The position numbers were made by a program, and so were the translations under genes. This document shows positions 31,467 through 43,381 of a DNA stretch of 64,000 nucleotides, piece by piece; position 1 is the first letter of the stretch; each line of letters begins with the position of its first letter. This stretch comes from Linum tenue (lineage: Eukaryota; Streptophyta; Magnoliopsida; Malpighiales; Linaceae): positions 20,420,150-20,484,149 of the forward strand of contig CAMGYJ010000004.1 in NCBI GenBank assembly GCA_946122785.1, read 5' to 3'. The notes beneath the pieces are model-generated. The model was not told the DNA's origin, ran no database searches, and worked only from the letters and a program-made list of their open reading frames with translations.

Positions 31467-33454
31467 ATGGTGTCAATAAAGTCCATGCAAGCAGATGAGA
31501 AGGCAGACAAGAAGGCGCAGGAGCAGCTGGAAGACGAGACGGAGAAGCTGGAGGCGATCCGAGCTACCTTGGACCGCCTGGTGGCTGCGTTCGAGATTGA
31601 GCGCGTGCAGAGGCTGGCTGGGAGGCGCGAACGGGAGGAGGAATCCCGGCGGGTCTGGAGCAGGTTTGATGAGGTCCAAGCGTCCTTGGAGGCGCTGCGG
31701 GGCGCGCAAAACCCCCCACCGAAAAGCAACGGCGGTGGCACAGGGGGGAGTGGGCTGAGCGCGACGGGAGAGTCACCGCAAGCGGCTATGGTGATGGAGG
31801 CGGGGGCAGTGGCGGTCACCGCAGGCGAGGGCGACCAGGCCGGCGCTACCGAACGTGCGGGCCAAGAGCAGCTAGGGCGCGGCGGTGGGTCTGGGCTTCT
31901 GCCTACACCAACGGCCCAGGAGTTGGCAGCTCGCAAGGGCAAGGCCAAAATGCCCGCGTATGACGGCGGGGCCCAGCAGACTGTGCGTGGGCCACCTGGG
32001 CCGATGGGCCGATTTGATGCAGCGGGCCCATATCAGGAGCCCAGAGGGCTGGGGTGGCTGAACATGGACCCAGAGCGGGTCGAGGAGTACATCAGCCTGG
32101 TGGGCCAGAATGCGTCATGGGCCGACCCTGCTAACGCTGGAAATTACTTGGGCTCAGTCCCGATAGTGGGACGAGCCGCACGGACTGGGCCGGGACAGGA
32201 GGAGCGGTCTCGGCCAGCATGTGCCAAACCGGGGCGAGGCGGAGGGTCGACTGGTCGGTTCGATCATGGGCTGACCGAACCGAGCCAAAACGGGGTGAAC
32301 TAGGGCGAACCGGACCGGGTTGCATGATGTCGGGTGAACCGAAACCAGGTCGAACCAGAAGTGAGCCAAACCGGTCTGAGCAGCGGCTGGTGAGATCGGC
32401 CAGTATGGATCCGAGCATGTGGCAAGGGCCGTACGGGACAGGGTATGCGACGGGTCAGCCCGATCGAGGGGCCGCGGGCAGCGTCGGGCGAGGAAGAGGA
32501 TCACCGTTCTACCAGAACCAACCAGGGGGTGACTCGGGTTATGACAGGTATGGTCCTTATCACCCTGCCTATGATGAAACTGATGGGATGGTCTTTCGAG
32601 CCAAGCCCCCGACCATTGAGTTCCCGAAATTCAACGGTCAGGAAGATGCAGGGCTGTGGTTGTATGCAGCGGAGAGGTGGTTCAGGAATCACCCCCTACC
32701 GGAGGAAAGGAAGGCGCATCTGGCGTCCTTCTAGTTAGAGGGTCAAGCACTGCAGTGGTGGGAGTGGATGGAGAGATCCTACGGGGCAGCGGGAACCTTG
32801 ATTACCTAGTCGATGTTTCAAGAGGAGCTCCGTTACCAATTCGGTAAATCGGAGGGGTGGGCTCCGGAGTAGTTGGCTAAGCTGAAGCAGACCGGCTCAG
32901 TTGCGGATTATCGTGTAGAGTTCTTCAAACTGGTCAATCAATGTCGGGGGGTCCCAGAGGATACATTGGTGGGGCTGTGTATGGCAGGCATAAAGCCGGA
33001 GATGGCTGCTGCCGTCCGGGTCTTTGAGCCGGATTCCTTGAAACCTGCTTTTCGTCTTGCAGGGTACGAGGAAGAGGAGCTTGCAAGTTGGAAGAGCACC
33101 ATATGCCGCTATCCGCAGACCAGTGGCGCCGGGAGCAGTAGTGGAGCTGGCAGTGGAGGAGGAGGAGGCGTGGCTGGAGTCACTGCAGGAGCTGGGGGAT
33201 CAACGGTGGCGTCAGCGCCAGTGGTTGTGACAAAGGGTGGGATGCGACCGCCACCGAAGGGGTTTGTGCGGTTATCCCTTGCGGAGATCGAGCAGAAGAG
33301 GCGAGAACGGAAGTACTTTAATTGCGACGAGAGGTTCACGATCGGTCACAAGTGTGCACATCCCGACTTGATGATGCTGGTCGGAAGGTGGGAGGACGAG
33401 GCAGAGGACGAGGCGAGAGAAGGAGAAGAAGCAGTGGAAGGCTACCAACCTTGA
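31467..33454 (+). pseudogene. gag: Gypsy (chromovirus-like) gag with several stops
   Basis: The N-terminal part (31467-32303) has a charged coiled coil (ADEKADKKAQEQLEDETEKL) and a Gly/Pro-rich linker. The capsid core lies in another frame (32555 on), with IEFPKFNGQEDAGLWLYAAE, then QALQWWEW and CRGVPEDTLVGLCM. Three in-frame TAG codons interrupt it at 32732, 32807 and 32870. The C-terminal knuckle reads NCDERFTIGHKC, and its expected first Cys is Tyr. A frame change is needed between the N-terminal part and the capsid. It is non-functional. Confidence 0.8.
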
Positions 33455-33483
33455 GGATAAGGTTGTTTTGAAGAGAGCGGGAA

Positions 33484-33881
33484 TGATAGACGATTTGATT
33501 ATTTGGGATTTATGTTCGGATTGAATTGTTTTGTTCGGGCTTATTTTGGTTATTGGGGAATAATTTGGGGATTTATAAGTTGGGGTAGTTAGTAAGTAAT
33601 TGTGTTTGGGTATTTAAACTATTGTTTTACGTAGGAAAGGCAAGCAAAGATTAAACCTAAATCCTACTGCTCTATCTCTCTCTTCCCTTCCCCTCCCTTG
33701 GCCACCGAGGCCTCTTTTCCCCTATCCCCTACTGCCGATCGGCAGCCTTCCCTCTCCTTCCTTCTTCTCCCATCAACTCCCCCTAAATCAATCCTTCCTT
33801 CCAATCCCTAAATCCCAGATCAATCCCTAATTGATCCCAAGCCCTAATTCCTCGATAGAGCTATAATCCCGAGCTCTATCA
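33484..33881 (+). repeat. LTR of the gag-only element
   Basis: 398 bp, starting TGATAGAC and ending GCTCTATCA, so seven terminal bases are inverted (TGATAGA/TCTATCA). It contains a C/T-rich tract near 33670-33800. Confidence 0.75.
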
Positions 33882-34408
33882 GCCAGGTTAACGTTCATAA
33901 TATATGACCCCAACTTCTTATTTTCACCAAACACTAGTCTGCATAGATTCAGCTCAACATTGGCTGCTCTTTTCTTTTGCTAGTCTTAGCATGCAAGATT
34001 AGACGCATCATTATTAGCCATATGAGGTCATGGAGTTTCTCTTTTAAATGGGGGTGAGTGGTCAGGGTCGGTCTCGTGGAGCTTGCTTTCTTTCTTGAAT
34101 GGATTGGAAGCAAATAGAATATAGATATAGTGGTAGGCTAGTTATGAGGAAGGAATGAAGGGTAAAAGAAGACTATATAGATTTTGTAAAATTAAAAAAT
34201 ACAAGTGAAATCAAAGTACCTATTTGTTGACGGTATAGAACAAGGGAGCTTAATTTCATGGAGTCTGTAGAGTATAACACACAATAAAATAAAATCATTT
34301 TGCTCATCTCATGTGGAAATTAAATAAATGTATATGGTATTTCAATCACAAGTCCATAGCAAGCATATTATAGTTTGTTGTGTCATCCAAAAGAAATCGA
34401 CTTAGAAG
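33882..34408. other. Noncoding
   Basis: No gene or element seen. Confidence 0.5.
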
Positions 34409-34690
34409 CAGTGGTGGAGCCACGTTAGGGATGTGGGATCCATGGACCCCATGAAATTTAGAAAAATTCACTTAAAACTTATTTTTTGGGTTGAACAAAC
34501 ATCCAAACTTGATAGGAAGAAAAATATAGATACTATTATCTAGTTCTTTTCGAATTTATATCATAAATATAATGAACGTTACAACTTATATAATTCATGT
34601 ATAAGTGAACTTTGATTAAGTGATTCAAAATAATGTTTTTGCATAAGTAAAAGCAAATTAGTTTAACTTTTGACCCTACTTCGAAATATT
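34409..34690 (+). mobile_element. hAT-type left end, truncated
   Basis: CAGTGGTGGAGCCACGTTAG at 34409 matches the CAGNGGCGGAGCCA ends of Tip100-like hAT elements. GGATCCATGGACCCCATGA follows, also common near such ends. No matching right end was found. The segment runs into a T-run at 34689. Confidence 0.5.
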
Positions 34691-35280
34691 TTTTTTTTTG
34701 GCTAAGCAACCCAATGCTTAGAAGAGCTTAGAAAACAATAAAAAAGACGAAAGTGACCATTAAACCTAACCCTTCTGAGCAACCAGGAAAAGATCAGAAG
34801 ATGACATTATGTTAAGATTTACATTCATAAGGGAAAAATTCATCAGGATCACTTACATGAAGACAACTGAGAAATGGGCCAAAATGGAACAGAAGTGAAG
34901 ATACATAAATGTAGTAATTTGCACCTCCAACGACAATTCATTATTCATGGGCAAGTGCGACGCCTTATGTAATTGATGATCTGAAAATAATAAATCCACC
35001 AAGTAAAATTTTCAGGGTATAAATTATTTCTATTTTTGCCAACACTGTGTTTTGCTATAATCTTTGTTGAGATCAGACCTTTAAGCTTTGAAATCTTTTA
35101 TAGGCTAAAGAAAATCATCATATTGGGTCTCATTTGTCCTCAGTAACATACCTCTCATCTCACTAAACTTTGACAATTGAGGGAAGGATAATGACAATTG
35201 GACATTAGATACCATCAAACTCAATAAGTTGTCCATCCATCCAATTTTTCATTTATTTGACTAACGTGCAACGATAAATT
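34691..35280. other. Noncoding
   Basis: AT-rich, no gene seen. Confidence 0.45.
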
Positions 35281-35292
35281 ATTGGCTACGCC

Positions 35293-36243
35293 CAGCGTAC
35301 CACATCATCATGCGTTGCTGGTACTCCAAACAAATGAAAAGCTGACACGTGGATCCATTTAATATTAAAATTATTTATGAGCCCAACTTCATCTCCTCTT
35401 TCCTTCTCTGGAGACGCCACTTCCCTTTCCCCGCACCCTAATTCCAATTTCAATCTTCTCAGCTCTTTTCTTTTCCAGCAATTGAGACGGTCACTCCTTT
35501 CAATAATACCAATCGGTGCCGTCAAACAATCGGGCGGGACTCTCTCCGGTGTCAACATCGGCCGCTCGTCTGATTGAAATTGGTGTGTAGGTCTTCTAAA
35601 GCTTCATCCAGTGAAGCGATGGCGTGTAGGTCTTCTAACTGCGTAATTCAAAGCTATCGGGACAGAAGGTTGAATCGTCTTCGGTGGAGGGAACAAAAGA
35701 GGTGTTTGAAGTAAAACTCAGCACACAATCGTTGGAGTAGGCCGCCCAACGTTTCCTTGATTTGCGCTGGGAAAACTGGGTCACGAAGTACACGTTGCCG
35801 ACATATTATGCTTCATCGAGCTGGGCCGAAAGTTCGGGGAGAGGATAAAACTACGGGAAAATGGGCATAAATGGAGTGTGAGGGGTGGAACAGAGGCCAT
35901 AAGCGAGGGTTTCCCTCAACCAAGGCAGGCATGGAGGGGTGTACGATGGGAGTTGGCGTGTGTCAGCAAATGCAGCGAGGTCCGGCAGTGGTGGCGTGTA
36001 TACAAAACAACAAAGACATGGGAACTTGGACCAGGTGTGGCGTTAAAGGTGTAAAGATGGTAAAGGAGCCAAGCAGAGGTGATGACCTGTGGATTTCCCA
36101 GCATGGGCGGCTGTTCTAGAGAGGGAAGAAGGGTGTTTCGCGGAGCTCTTAGAACCAGCAGCAGAAGAGGACAAAAATGATACAGTAAGCAAAAAATTGG
36201 AACAAAAAGCGTACTTAGCTTTTATTTATTAAAGAATTAAAGA
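35293..36243. mobile_element. 951-bp insertion between 12-bp direct repeats
   Basis: The 12-mer ATTGGCTACGCC flanks the segment in direct orientation (35281-35292 and 36244-36255), like the variable-length duplications made by LINE-type retroposition. The segment ends in an A/T-rich TTATTTATTAAAGAATTAAA. The interior is less AT-rich than its surroundings, with a repeated GTGTAGGTCTTCTAA (near 35585 and 35623) and an 82-codon open frame (35871-36119) that is not recognised. It could be a decayed retroposed transcript or an unknown DNA element. Confidence 0.45.
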
Positions 36244-36255
36244 ATTGGCTACGCC

Positions 36256-36849
36256 AAGGGAAAATGAGTCCACTTATACAAGTTGTGTAAGCCAAAATGC
36301 AAATATAGTAACAAAGACAGTCAATCATACTGTCATATATATACCAAAACTACAAATAGGGAGACATGCTAGTCCTCATATACCGAGCGATGAAGCCATA
36401 TACCGAGCTTAAACATTACCAATAACGTGATGAAAGTGATCTCGACTCTCGATCAACAAAATAGGCAGAACTCAGATTAAATGCAACAAAATGGTCAATT
36501 TCATAACTACAAGATCGACGATTGTCTTTGATCCGTCGTGTAAAATATAACTACAAATTTTTTGATATATGCATATTCAATTTAAACCGATCAATCAAGA
36601 TCAGAAATAAATGAGGCAAACATCATTTTATTATTCTATTTCCAAACGTCACAGGTACATATATAACTAATTAAGCCCTCAACATCAAACATCAGAAGCT
36701 ATATATCTGCAACATAATTGAGACTAACACAACCAATATCACACACATTATTTATAGTACTCCAAAATCCAAATACATGTACTACATAAACCATATACAT
36801 ACGTACATGGATGATAATAGTGACCAATCAATCATCGTTGAGAATGCGA
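36256..36849. other. Noncoding, including the likely 3' UTR of the PLAC8 gene
   Basis: AT-rich. On the minus strand, AATAATAAAATG near 36620-36640 is a possible polyadenylation region for the gene that ends at 36850. Confidence 0.5.
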
Positions 36850-37477
36850 TCAATTACGCGGCATTCCCTGAGCAACCGGCGGAGGCGCCATGGCGCTGCC
36901 ATTAGTGAACCGGGCAGCATGGGCTTCCCAGCCCTTGGAAGGGTTAAGGTCTCTGTTGTTGAGCTCTCTGTACTCTTGGCATACAGCGCAAGGCCCGCAG
37001 CACCAGTGCAATATGCAGTCCCCGCAAGGCTGCTCCGGCAGCCCGTACTGCTCTCTCAGCCGGTGCCGGTAAGGGTACGAGTACAAGCACGCCACGCCTA
37101 TTTGCGCCAGCAAGCAAAACAGAAGCCCCGACGGAAAGCAAGCTGCCACAGTGATCGTATGTACAAACATCAGCAAAAACCCAAATAAACAAACAAACAA
37201 ACAAAAACCACCCGGATTCGAACAGAAAATCTCGAAAACTCAACCAGTTGGTTCAAGTATACATCACTCTCTTACCGTTTGTGCTGGGAATGAAGAACTT
37301 ACTTGTATCATTTCTGTCAAGGATGACAGCATTTTGGCCGAAGGTAATGCACGGGCAGCAACTTGTTTTGACGCAGCTGCCAGGATCTTCACAGCAGCCG
37401 AAGAGGCCTGTGGTCCATTTCCCTGCAGGAGCCGCCGGTGCACTAGGGTCGTTCATGTTGGCCTGAGTTGGATTCAT
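36850..37477 (-). CDS. PLAC8 family / cell number regulator-like protein, 155 aa, two exons
   Basis: Exon 1 is 37303-37477 (ATG at 37477, MNPTQANMNDPSAPAA), ending at a GTAAGT donor. Exon 2 is 36850-37142, after a GTGGCAG acceptor. Together they give 468 nt in frame. The protein has a Pro/Ala-rich N-terminus, GLFGCCEDPGSCVKTSCCPC, then ITFGQNAVILD, a hydrophobic segment (GLLFCLLAQIGVACLYSY), then QYGLPEQPCGDCILHWCCGP and CAVCQEYREL. This is the Cys-rich PLAC8/DUF614 signature of plant cadmium-resistance and cell-number-regulator proteins. These are small membrane proteins linked to metal export or organ size. All core cysteines are present, so it looks functional. The exact subfamily is not assigned. 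Confidence 0.92.
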
Positions 37478-37571
37478 TCTCCCGCGCGCTGGTCGAACGG
37501 AGATGATGATACAGTAATATTAGAGGCTCACTGGTCGCTGATAATGATTAACTCGATCGGAGTAATCCTGA

Positions 37572-37582
37572 TTATATATATA
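37572..37582 (-). promoter_or_regulatory. TATA box of the PLAC8 gene
   Basis: A TATATATAAT-type run on the minus strand lies about 95 bases upstream of the ATG, a suitable distance for a plant TATA box with a short leader. Confidence 0.5.
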
Positions 37583-37794
37583 CAAAGATAGACGCGCGTG
37601 GCTTCTTAGTTATTGCTGTCTGCCTTCCCATTGATTGATATCATTTGTATCGTTATCAATGGACGAGCTAAAGACCCCAATTATGGCAGGGCATCGCATG
37701 GATTTAAGCATTTTCGCCGTCCATTTTAGTTTACGCGGTTTCCAGTTTTGTTTGTTGCTCTATTCTTTTGTCATATTCATTATTTCATCTCGCT

Positions 37795-37995
37795 CAACTA
37801 CTCCCCATCGTTGGGAATAATTGGATATTGACATGGTATCACAGTTTTTCCTGACAAAGATTTTTTGTTTGAATGTGACCTCATTTGTCATGCACATAAA
37901 ATTTCGACATGTGCAAACTTCAAACTCATATATAGCAATTTTCGTTCCAAGAAATGTGTTAGTAAGCGGTATACAATTCATAATCAATAACATAG
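37795..37995 (+). mobile_element. Degenerate TRIM copy
   Basis: Same family as 27196, heavily mutated. It has an LTR end like CGTTGGGAATAATTGGATATTGACA in two blocks, then TGGTATCACAG (37834-37844) as the altered primer site. CATTTGTCATGCACAT and GTGCAAACTTCAAACTC follow internally, with a TGTTAGTAAGCGGTATAC start of a decayed 3' LTR. Confidence 0.6.
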
Positions 37996-39156
37996 CAATA
38001 TTTAAGAAAGTAATATATAGAATGTATAGCATTCGTGAAACAACATCGTAATCATATCGGTTGAAGCATGTGTCGAGATCTTTCATATAATTTCATAATT
38101 TTTTGTATTTATGAACAAATAACATTCATTTATAATATTTTGATTGTGTATATGAAATCATTTAACTCAAGATACTCGCTTCGATACAATTAAGAAGGTA
38201 ATTTTCTTTCATCCAACATATATTCAAACCAATACTTATAATATAATACAATGTTCATCATGTCCTCGATTTTTAGTTAATATGTCTGATAAAAAAAAAT
38301 TCATAATTTTGGATAATATTCGTGTATCGTTCAATCGCTAACTAAGTTGGTCTGATTATTCCTCAACACACTTAAAATGAGTAACCACAGTCTAAATCTT
38401 CAGTCCCTCTAATTGAACTTAATCGACATATTTTTTAAAAAGACTGTGAACCGGTATCTCGCAATTCACAAGGGCTGAACCTTTGTATTCTAGCTATAGC
38501 TGGTTCGTGTTATCTTATAGCTAGCTATTGATCATATGCACCTTTCTTTTTTGTTTTTGTTTTTTTTTTCTTTAAACACCTGGACTCTTTCTCTGAATTA
38601 AGGCCCGTTTTTTGTTTTTACTGATCTACCCAATAAATAAAAGGAAAAAACTTGAACCCTTATTTCAAATTTCCTACATCTAAAGCGAAAGTAGAAAGGA
38701 TAGATTAGTTTTCACAATAATTTATTATTTTCTTATTTACATAAAAAATTACATCAATAATGGAATTTAAATTGTGATCTCTTCGAACAAAAATAAGAAA
38801 ACACAACCACTTACACTAATCAAATTTGTTAAATCTTTTTAAATTAAAACATACAGGAAGCTTAAATTTGAAAAATCATAGGACTTTTCCAGCACGGTTA
38901 GCTAACCCATTAACTCTCCAGTAAATATTTTTTATTGGTATTTGATACTTTTGATTTGATATTTTGTTTATTCTAATTCGAGTTTAATAATTATTTTCAT
39001 TTCATTAATCTTATAAAAGAACAATATTTTTAAACTCTTGAATGTGCAGAAGCGATGTAGAATTCTTAACATAGACCTAATTTTTATAACTACCGTAAAA
39101 CAACGATATTTTTTAACACAGAAGTTTTGGATAAATATGAGGCACATGTGTCTTTA
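37996..39156. other. AT-rich noncoding with a diverged repeat
   Basis: No gene. 38640-38870 is similar to 49590-49799 (shared words include AGCGAAAGTAG and TTTATTATTTTCTTATTTA), so an old repeat lies on either side of the solo-LTR block. Confidence 0.5.
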
Positions 39157-39454
39157 AGAGAGGAGTAAATATGAAAAGGTTGAATGATTTTGGTTTGTCG
39201 AACACGGATGGAAAAGACACTACTAATATAAACGAGCCCAATTAGTGCCCGACCCACTAAACGCATCGCCATCTCTCCAAACTTCCCATCGGATTCAGCT
39301 ACTAGCTAACCTCCTCCATCTCTATTGTTACGCCAGAGCAATTTTTAGAGAGGAAAATATGGAAAGGTTGAGTGTTTTTGGTTTGCCGAACGCGGATGAA
39401 AAAGACGCTACTAATGTAAACAGGTCCAGATAGCTGTCCAACCCACTAATTAAA
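39157..39454 (+). repeat. Local direct duplication of ~100 bp
   Basis: 39160-39262 and 39345-39454 share AGAGAGGA...AATATG, AAAGGTTGA, TTTTTGGTTT and GAAAAAGACNCTACTAAT. The two copies are about 185 bp apart and imperfect. Confidence 0.6.
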
Positions 39455-39660
39455 CACTCAATCACCGTGCTTACTTTCTGATTCGGACCTAATTGTACAT
39501 GTTTTGCCCACGTTTTTCTTAGGTGATTGTGGCAAATTCACTCCTAAAAGGTTGGTTTTAGGTTAGGTTTCTCGTGTTTTAGTGTGTTTCAGGGTTTAAC
39601 AGGTGAAACCAGCCTCGGAGTCGAAAATTGGACGAAAAGGATCGAAAACTGGGAGAAGAG

Positions 39661-39920
39661 GTGGAAAAGGGCCAGTTCACGGCTATCCCAGGAAGTTCAC
39701 GGTCTTGCACGACCATGAAGAAGAGCCCTTGACCGTGAACCTCGAGGCGTCCAGAGCCAAACCAGAGGTTACTGACGCAAGGTGAGTTCACGGTCACTAA
39801 GACCGTGAATGGAGGCTGTTGACCGTGAACAGAAGTGAACGAAACAGTGCATTTTTGCGCACAGCTGCAATTCACGTACGCATTTTATGATTCACGATCG
39901 TGAATTCAGACCGTGAACTG
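39661..39920 (+). repeat. Cluster of GTTCACGGTC / GACCGTGAAC words in the solo LTR
   Basis: At least eight copies of TTCACGG or CCGTGAA occur in both orientations within 260 bp, giving many possible hairpins. Confidence 0.75.
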
Positions 39921-40306
39921 AGATCGTCTCTGGTTTAAAAGATGAGCTGAAAGGAGGAGAGAGGGCAGAGCCCATTTGGTGTGAAAACCCGTCTTCAAAT
40001 TTCTAGAGAGAGAAACACGAACCAAGGGAGAAGAAGGCTAGGGTTTTGCTTCAAAGTGGATTTTGGGAAGATTTCCTCCAAGGAAAGTTCAACACAAGGG
40101 CCAAGAAGATTGGGAGCATCCTCCAATATGGTTTCCACCTCTTCTCCTTGTGTTTTTCCCATTTCTAGCATGGAGTAGATCTCATTTCACTTGGGTGTTG
40201 TGAAACCCTAACTCTACCATGTAGTTTCTTTTATCAGTTTATGTGAATTGAATGATTGTCATTGGGTATTGGTCAATTCAATGATTGAGGTATTATTCAT
40301 GTTGAT

Positions 40307-40462
40307 TGTGCATGCTTGTGCTTAGCAACCTAAGGGTTGTGCATGTTTTGTGCTTATATTAGCATCCTTAGGTTTGTGCATTTTGGTGCTTAGCAACCTA
40401 AGGATTGTGCATAATTGTGCTTAGCACCCTTAGGTTTGTGCATGTTGGTGCTAGCAATCTAA
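40307..40462 (+). repeat. Five tandem ~31-bp units in the solo LTR
   Basis: Units starting TGTGCAT at 40307, 40338, 40375, 40406 and 40437 carry GTGCTTAGCAACCTAAGG variants. Confidence 0.8.
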
Positions 40463-40811
40463 TTAGCCACCTTAACCTAGCTTAGAGACAAAAATCCCCC
40501 TTCCAAGGGAGACTCAATCGAGTTGGTTTTCCTTCAGCTTTTTAAGCCACCTAACTAGGTTAATTTAGGGCAACCCTCAATGTTGAATTAAGAAAATTGG
40601 TTAATCACGATTAAGTCGTCCGACCTTTGAGTTGAGTGAGGGAGTAAGTCAACTACCGATTGCCTAAACCGAGAGGGTCGAGTGACACGGCCTATAATGT
40701 TTACCTCAGTTTAGCAATTGAGATTGTGGTTCCGACCATATATGCATCCCTCTGCGGTTCGCGGTTACCTTGCCCAAAGCAATCGTTCCAATTCATATAT
40801 CATGGTAGTAG

Positions 40812-43092
40812 TGAAACATCCCACCTCTTTGAATTTGGAAAAAGACATTTCTACCCCGGGGTGTAATTAAAAATCTCAAATAACACAAGTTTAAATAAAA
40901 TACCAAACTCAAATATCTTAATATCTCAAATCGAAGCCCTAACACGTGGGCAAAACTCAAATTGTCCAAAAGAAATGAATCTCCAATCTTTAACTCTTAA
41001 CCATAAAGTCTCAATAACTTGAAAAAGGACTCTAATGCTTACTCTGACGCCTGGATCGACATCTCTCAGCGACGCTGGTGTTGAGCTCCTCTAGCTTGCT
41101 GATCACGGACTGGCTGGTTAGCATTTCCTCCTCTACGATATGGTGAGTGAGTTGGGGTCAGTCTACGCCCTTACGATTGAAAACTCTAATACTTTAGTAT
41201 TCTTCTCTAAGCACTTAACTTCTACTAGTGGAAGTCGTTTTGTACTTCCATTCTTAACAATCTTAACTCATAAAATTCTTCGGGAGTTAAAGTTACTCTC
41301 CCTTCTTAAAGCTCAAAACTTGACTTAAATCTTTTGACTGACACGGGGATCCATCACTAGCTAGTCCGGTTTCCCGACTCATACGTATGAGAAGCCATCC
41401 AGGCTTTCCTTAAACTTAAACTTAGTTAGAGGAGTCGTAACGATTAATCCCCCTAACATCTTAAACTTATCGTGGTGGCTCTTCACCACGATTCTCAAGG
41501 GCATAACTGCTACCCATCTTAAAAGTCTCAAGAGCATAACTGCTGCTCTATCTCAAAAAAGTCTCAAAAGGCAACGAACTGACGCTAGTGACTAAAAACA
41601 CTTAAAATGACTTCACCTTCTTGAAGGTGAGTTACTTCTTTAAATAGAACTTGTTTCTTAACTTTAACAATAACTTATAAACGGAAAGCTCTAAATTAAC
41701 TAAGAACTCATGCACATTCACATCAAACATAGCTCAAACAAAATCACATATCATCAACCATGAGCACAATCAAACAACAACAATCACTTCATCAAAATAC
41801 TTAAGGCTTGTAATTCTTGAAAGAACACGTAAGGCGTAGAATTTACCCCCTTTACACTCACCTTGTAAAGATGACTCCTCGATTCCTTACTCGAAGAAAT
41901 CCCTCCTAGCTGAATTATCTCGGTGAACCTATCAACAAGAATGTCATCTCCTTAGTCGACCTTTCTCGATTTAGAATTCCCCTTTGGGTCACTAGAACAT
42001 CCTCTCCTCAAAATCCATCCCCCGAGACTCGCTCCCAAGGTCCCTTAACCCCCTTTAAAAATTTTCTAGAAACAATCCCTTCAAAACCGACCACTTTTCC
42101 TAATTATTTTAGTTTTGGGCGAATTTTCCACCTAACTTGAACATTCTTAAAAATTTGGATAATAATTTTCTCACATCAACCATGAGTACTTGTACCATGG
42201 AAAATTATCAAACCTTTATAAACTCCTCGGAAATATTTTTATTATTTAAAACGAATGTTCAAACAATTTCTAAAATTAAAAAGACATTTTCAAAAATCCC
42301 CAAATTACATTACAGCCATCTCCTAGACCTCCCTCAATTAATAAAAATTTTATACTCAAGAACAAACCCCCATAAAGACTAGAAACAATTTAAACCCTCT
42401 AAAACAAGTTTCTGAAAATTCTCAGCAGCTTTATTGACCAACCAAAATCTATCACTAAAGGCCTGAACATCTGTTGCTAAAACCACAGAATTGCACCCTC
42501 ACAAAAAATCACCAAATCGATCGATCTAACTCAAAGGGATCGAGTTCCCTTACCTCTAGAACATGCCTAGGACTAGGTTGGATGACCCGGGACGTTCTTC
42601 TCCTCGTTGATCGAACCCTCAAACGTCACCGCTAGAAACGCAAAAGGGATGGGATCGGGATCGGGGTCGGGGTTGGCTGCCGACTCCTTCTTTCTTCCTC
42701 GGATTGGCGGCGGATGGGCAAAGAAATTGGGGCGAGGTTTATTTTCTTTGCTGTCTGGGGAAATCACGATGGGAGGGAAATCTTGGGTCGGCTGCTGCTG
42801 GACAAAATTGGGGGCGAGGTTTGGAAAAAGGAGGGCGGCGAGTTTATTCTCTCTGCTTGGGGGAATTGGAAATAATGGAGGGGTCGGACTAGCTGCTGGG
42901 GAATTAATGGGGAGGCCGCTCGGCCCCCCAAGGCCGATCTATATTTTTTTTTAATAATAAAATAATTATTATCATTATTATTATTATTATTATAACTACT
43001 ACTAATCCGCGATTGCAACTTTTAGTACGCAACTGTCAACCCAACCGATCACGTATTATGGTCAAACCATAACCCAAAATTCGGGTGTTACA
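40812..43092 (-). repeat. Tekay-like 3' LTR
   Basis: 2281 bp. It contains a TAT/AAT microsatellite near 42950-43000. Open frames within it are not genes. Compared with the 5' LTR it has extra GATCGG-type bases near 42657-42680. Confidence 0.85.
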
Positions 43093-43104
43093 TTTCCTCC
43101 ACCC
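43093..43104 (-). promoter_or_regulatory. Polypurine tract of the Tekay-like element
   Basis: Complement reads GGGTGGAGGAAA, directly before the 3' LTR start TGTAACACCC. Confidence 0.7.
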
Positions 43105-43381
43105 TTATAAAAAATTTCGTCCCCGAAATTTGAACAGTAGAGCAATCACTTGAACGATTTAACGCTGTATTCGAATGAACGATGCTAGTTGGGATATAAC
43201 ATTTCCCTCTCCCTTAAGAAATTTCCACCTCGAAATTGTAGGTTGAACAGGGTTGGTAGCTATCGTGAAACCGGACTAAACCCCCAGGTGTTATTATTGA
43301 AAGGAAACTAGAAATGGAAACTAAAAAGAGAACTAAAAGTGAGAGTACACAGAAGTTCACCCACTAACGATCTAAACACCA

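Larger units (their letters stand above)
31433..33881 (+). mobile_element. Gag-only Ty3/Gypsy element, 5' LTR lost
   Basis: The internal leader TTGGGTTCGTGAGCGAACG is joined to the gene-piece array with no 5' LTR or primer site visible. Gag follows directly, then a polypurine AAGAGAGCGGGAA and one LTR at 33484-33881 (398 bp, TGATAGACG ... GCTCTATCA). There is no space for protease, reverse transcriptase or integrase between gag and the 3' LTR. The element was therefore gag-only before decay, like TR-GAG type non-autonomous elements, or lost pol by a clean deletion. Confidence 0.75.

Noticed and set aside
36944..37243. Alternative minus-strand frame overlapping the PLAC8 gene
   Set aside because: It crosses the intron in a different frame. 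The spliced model gives the complete cysteine motif set.
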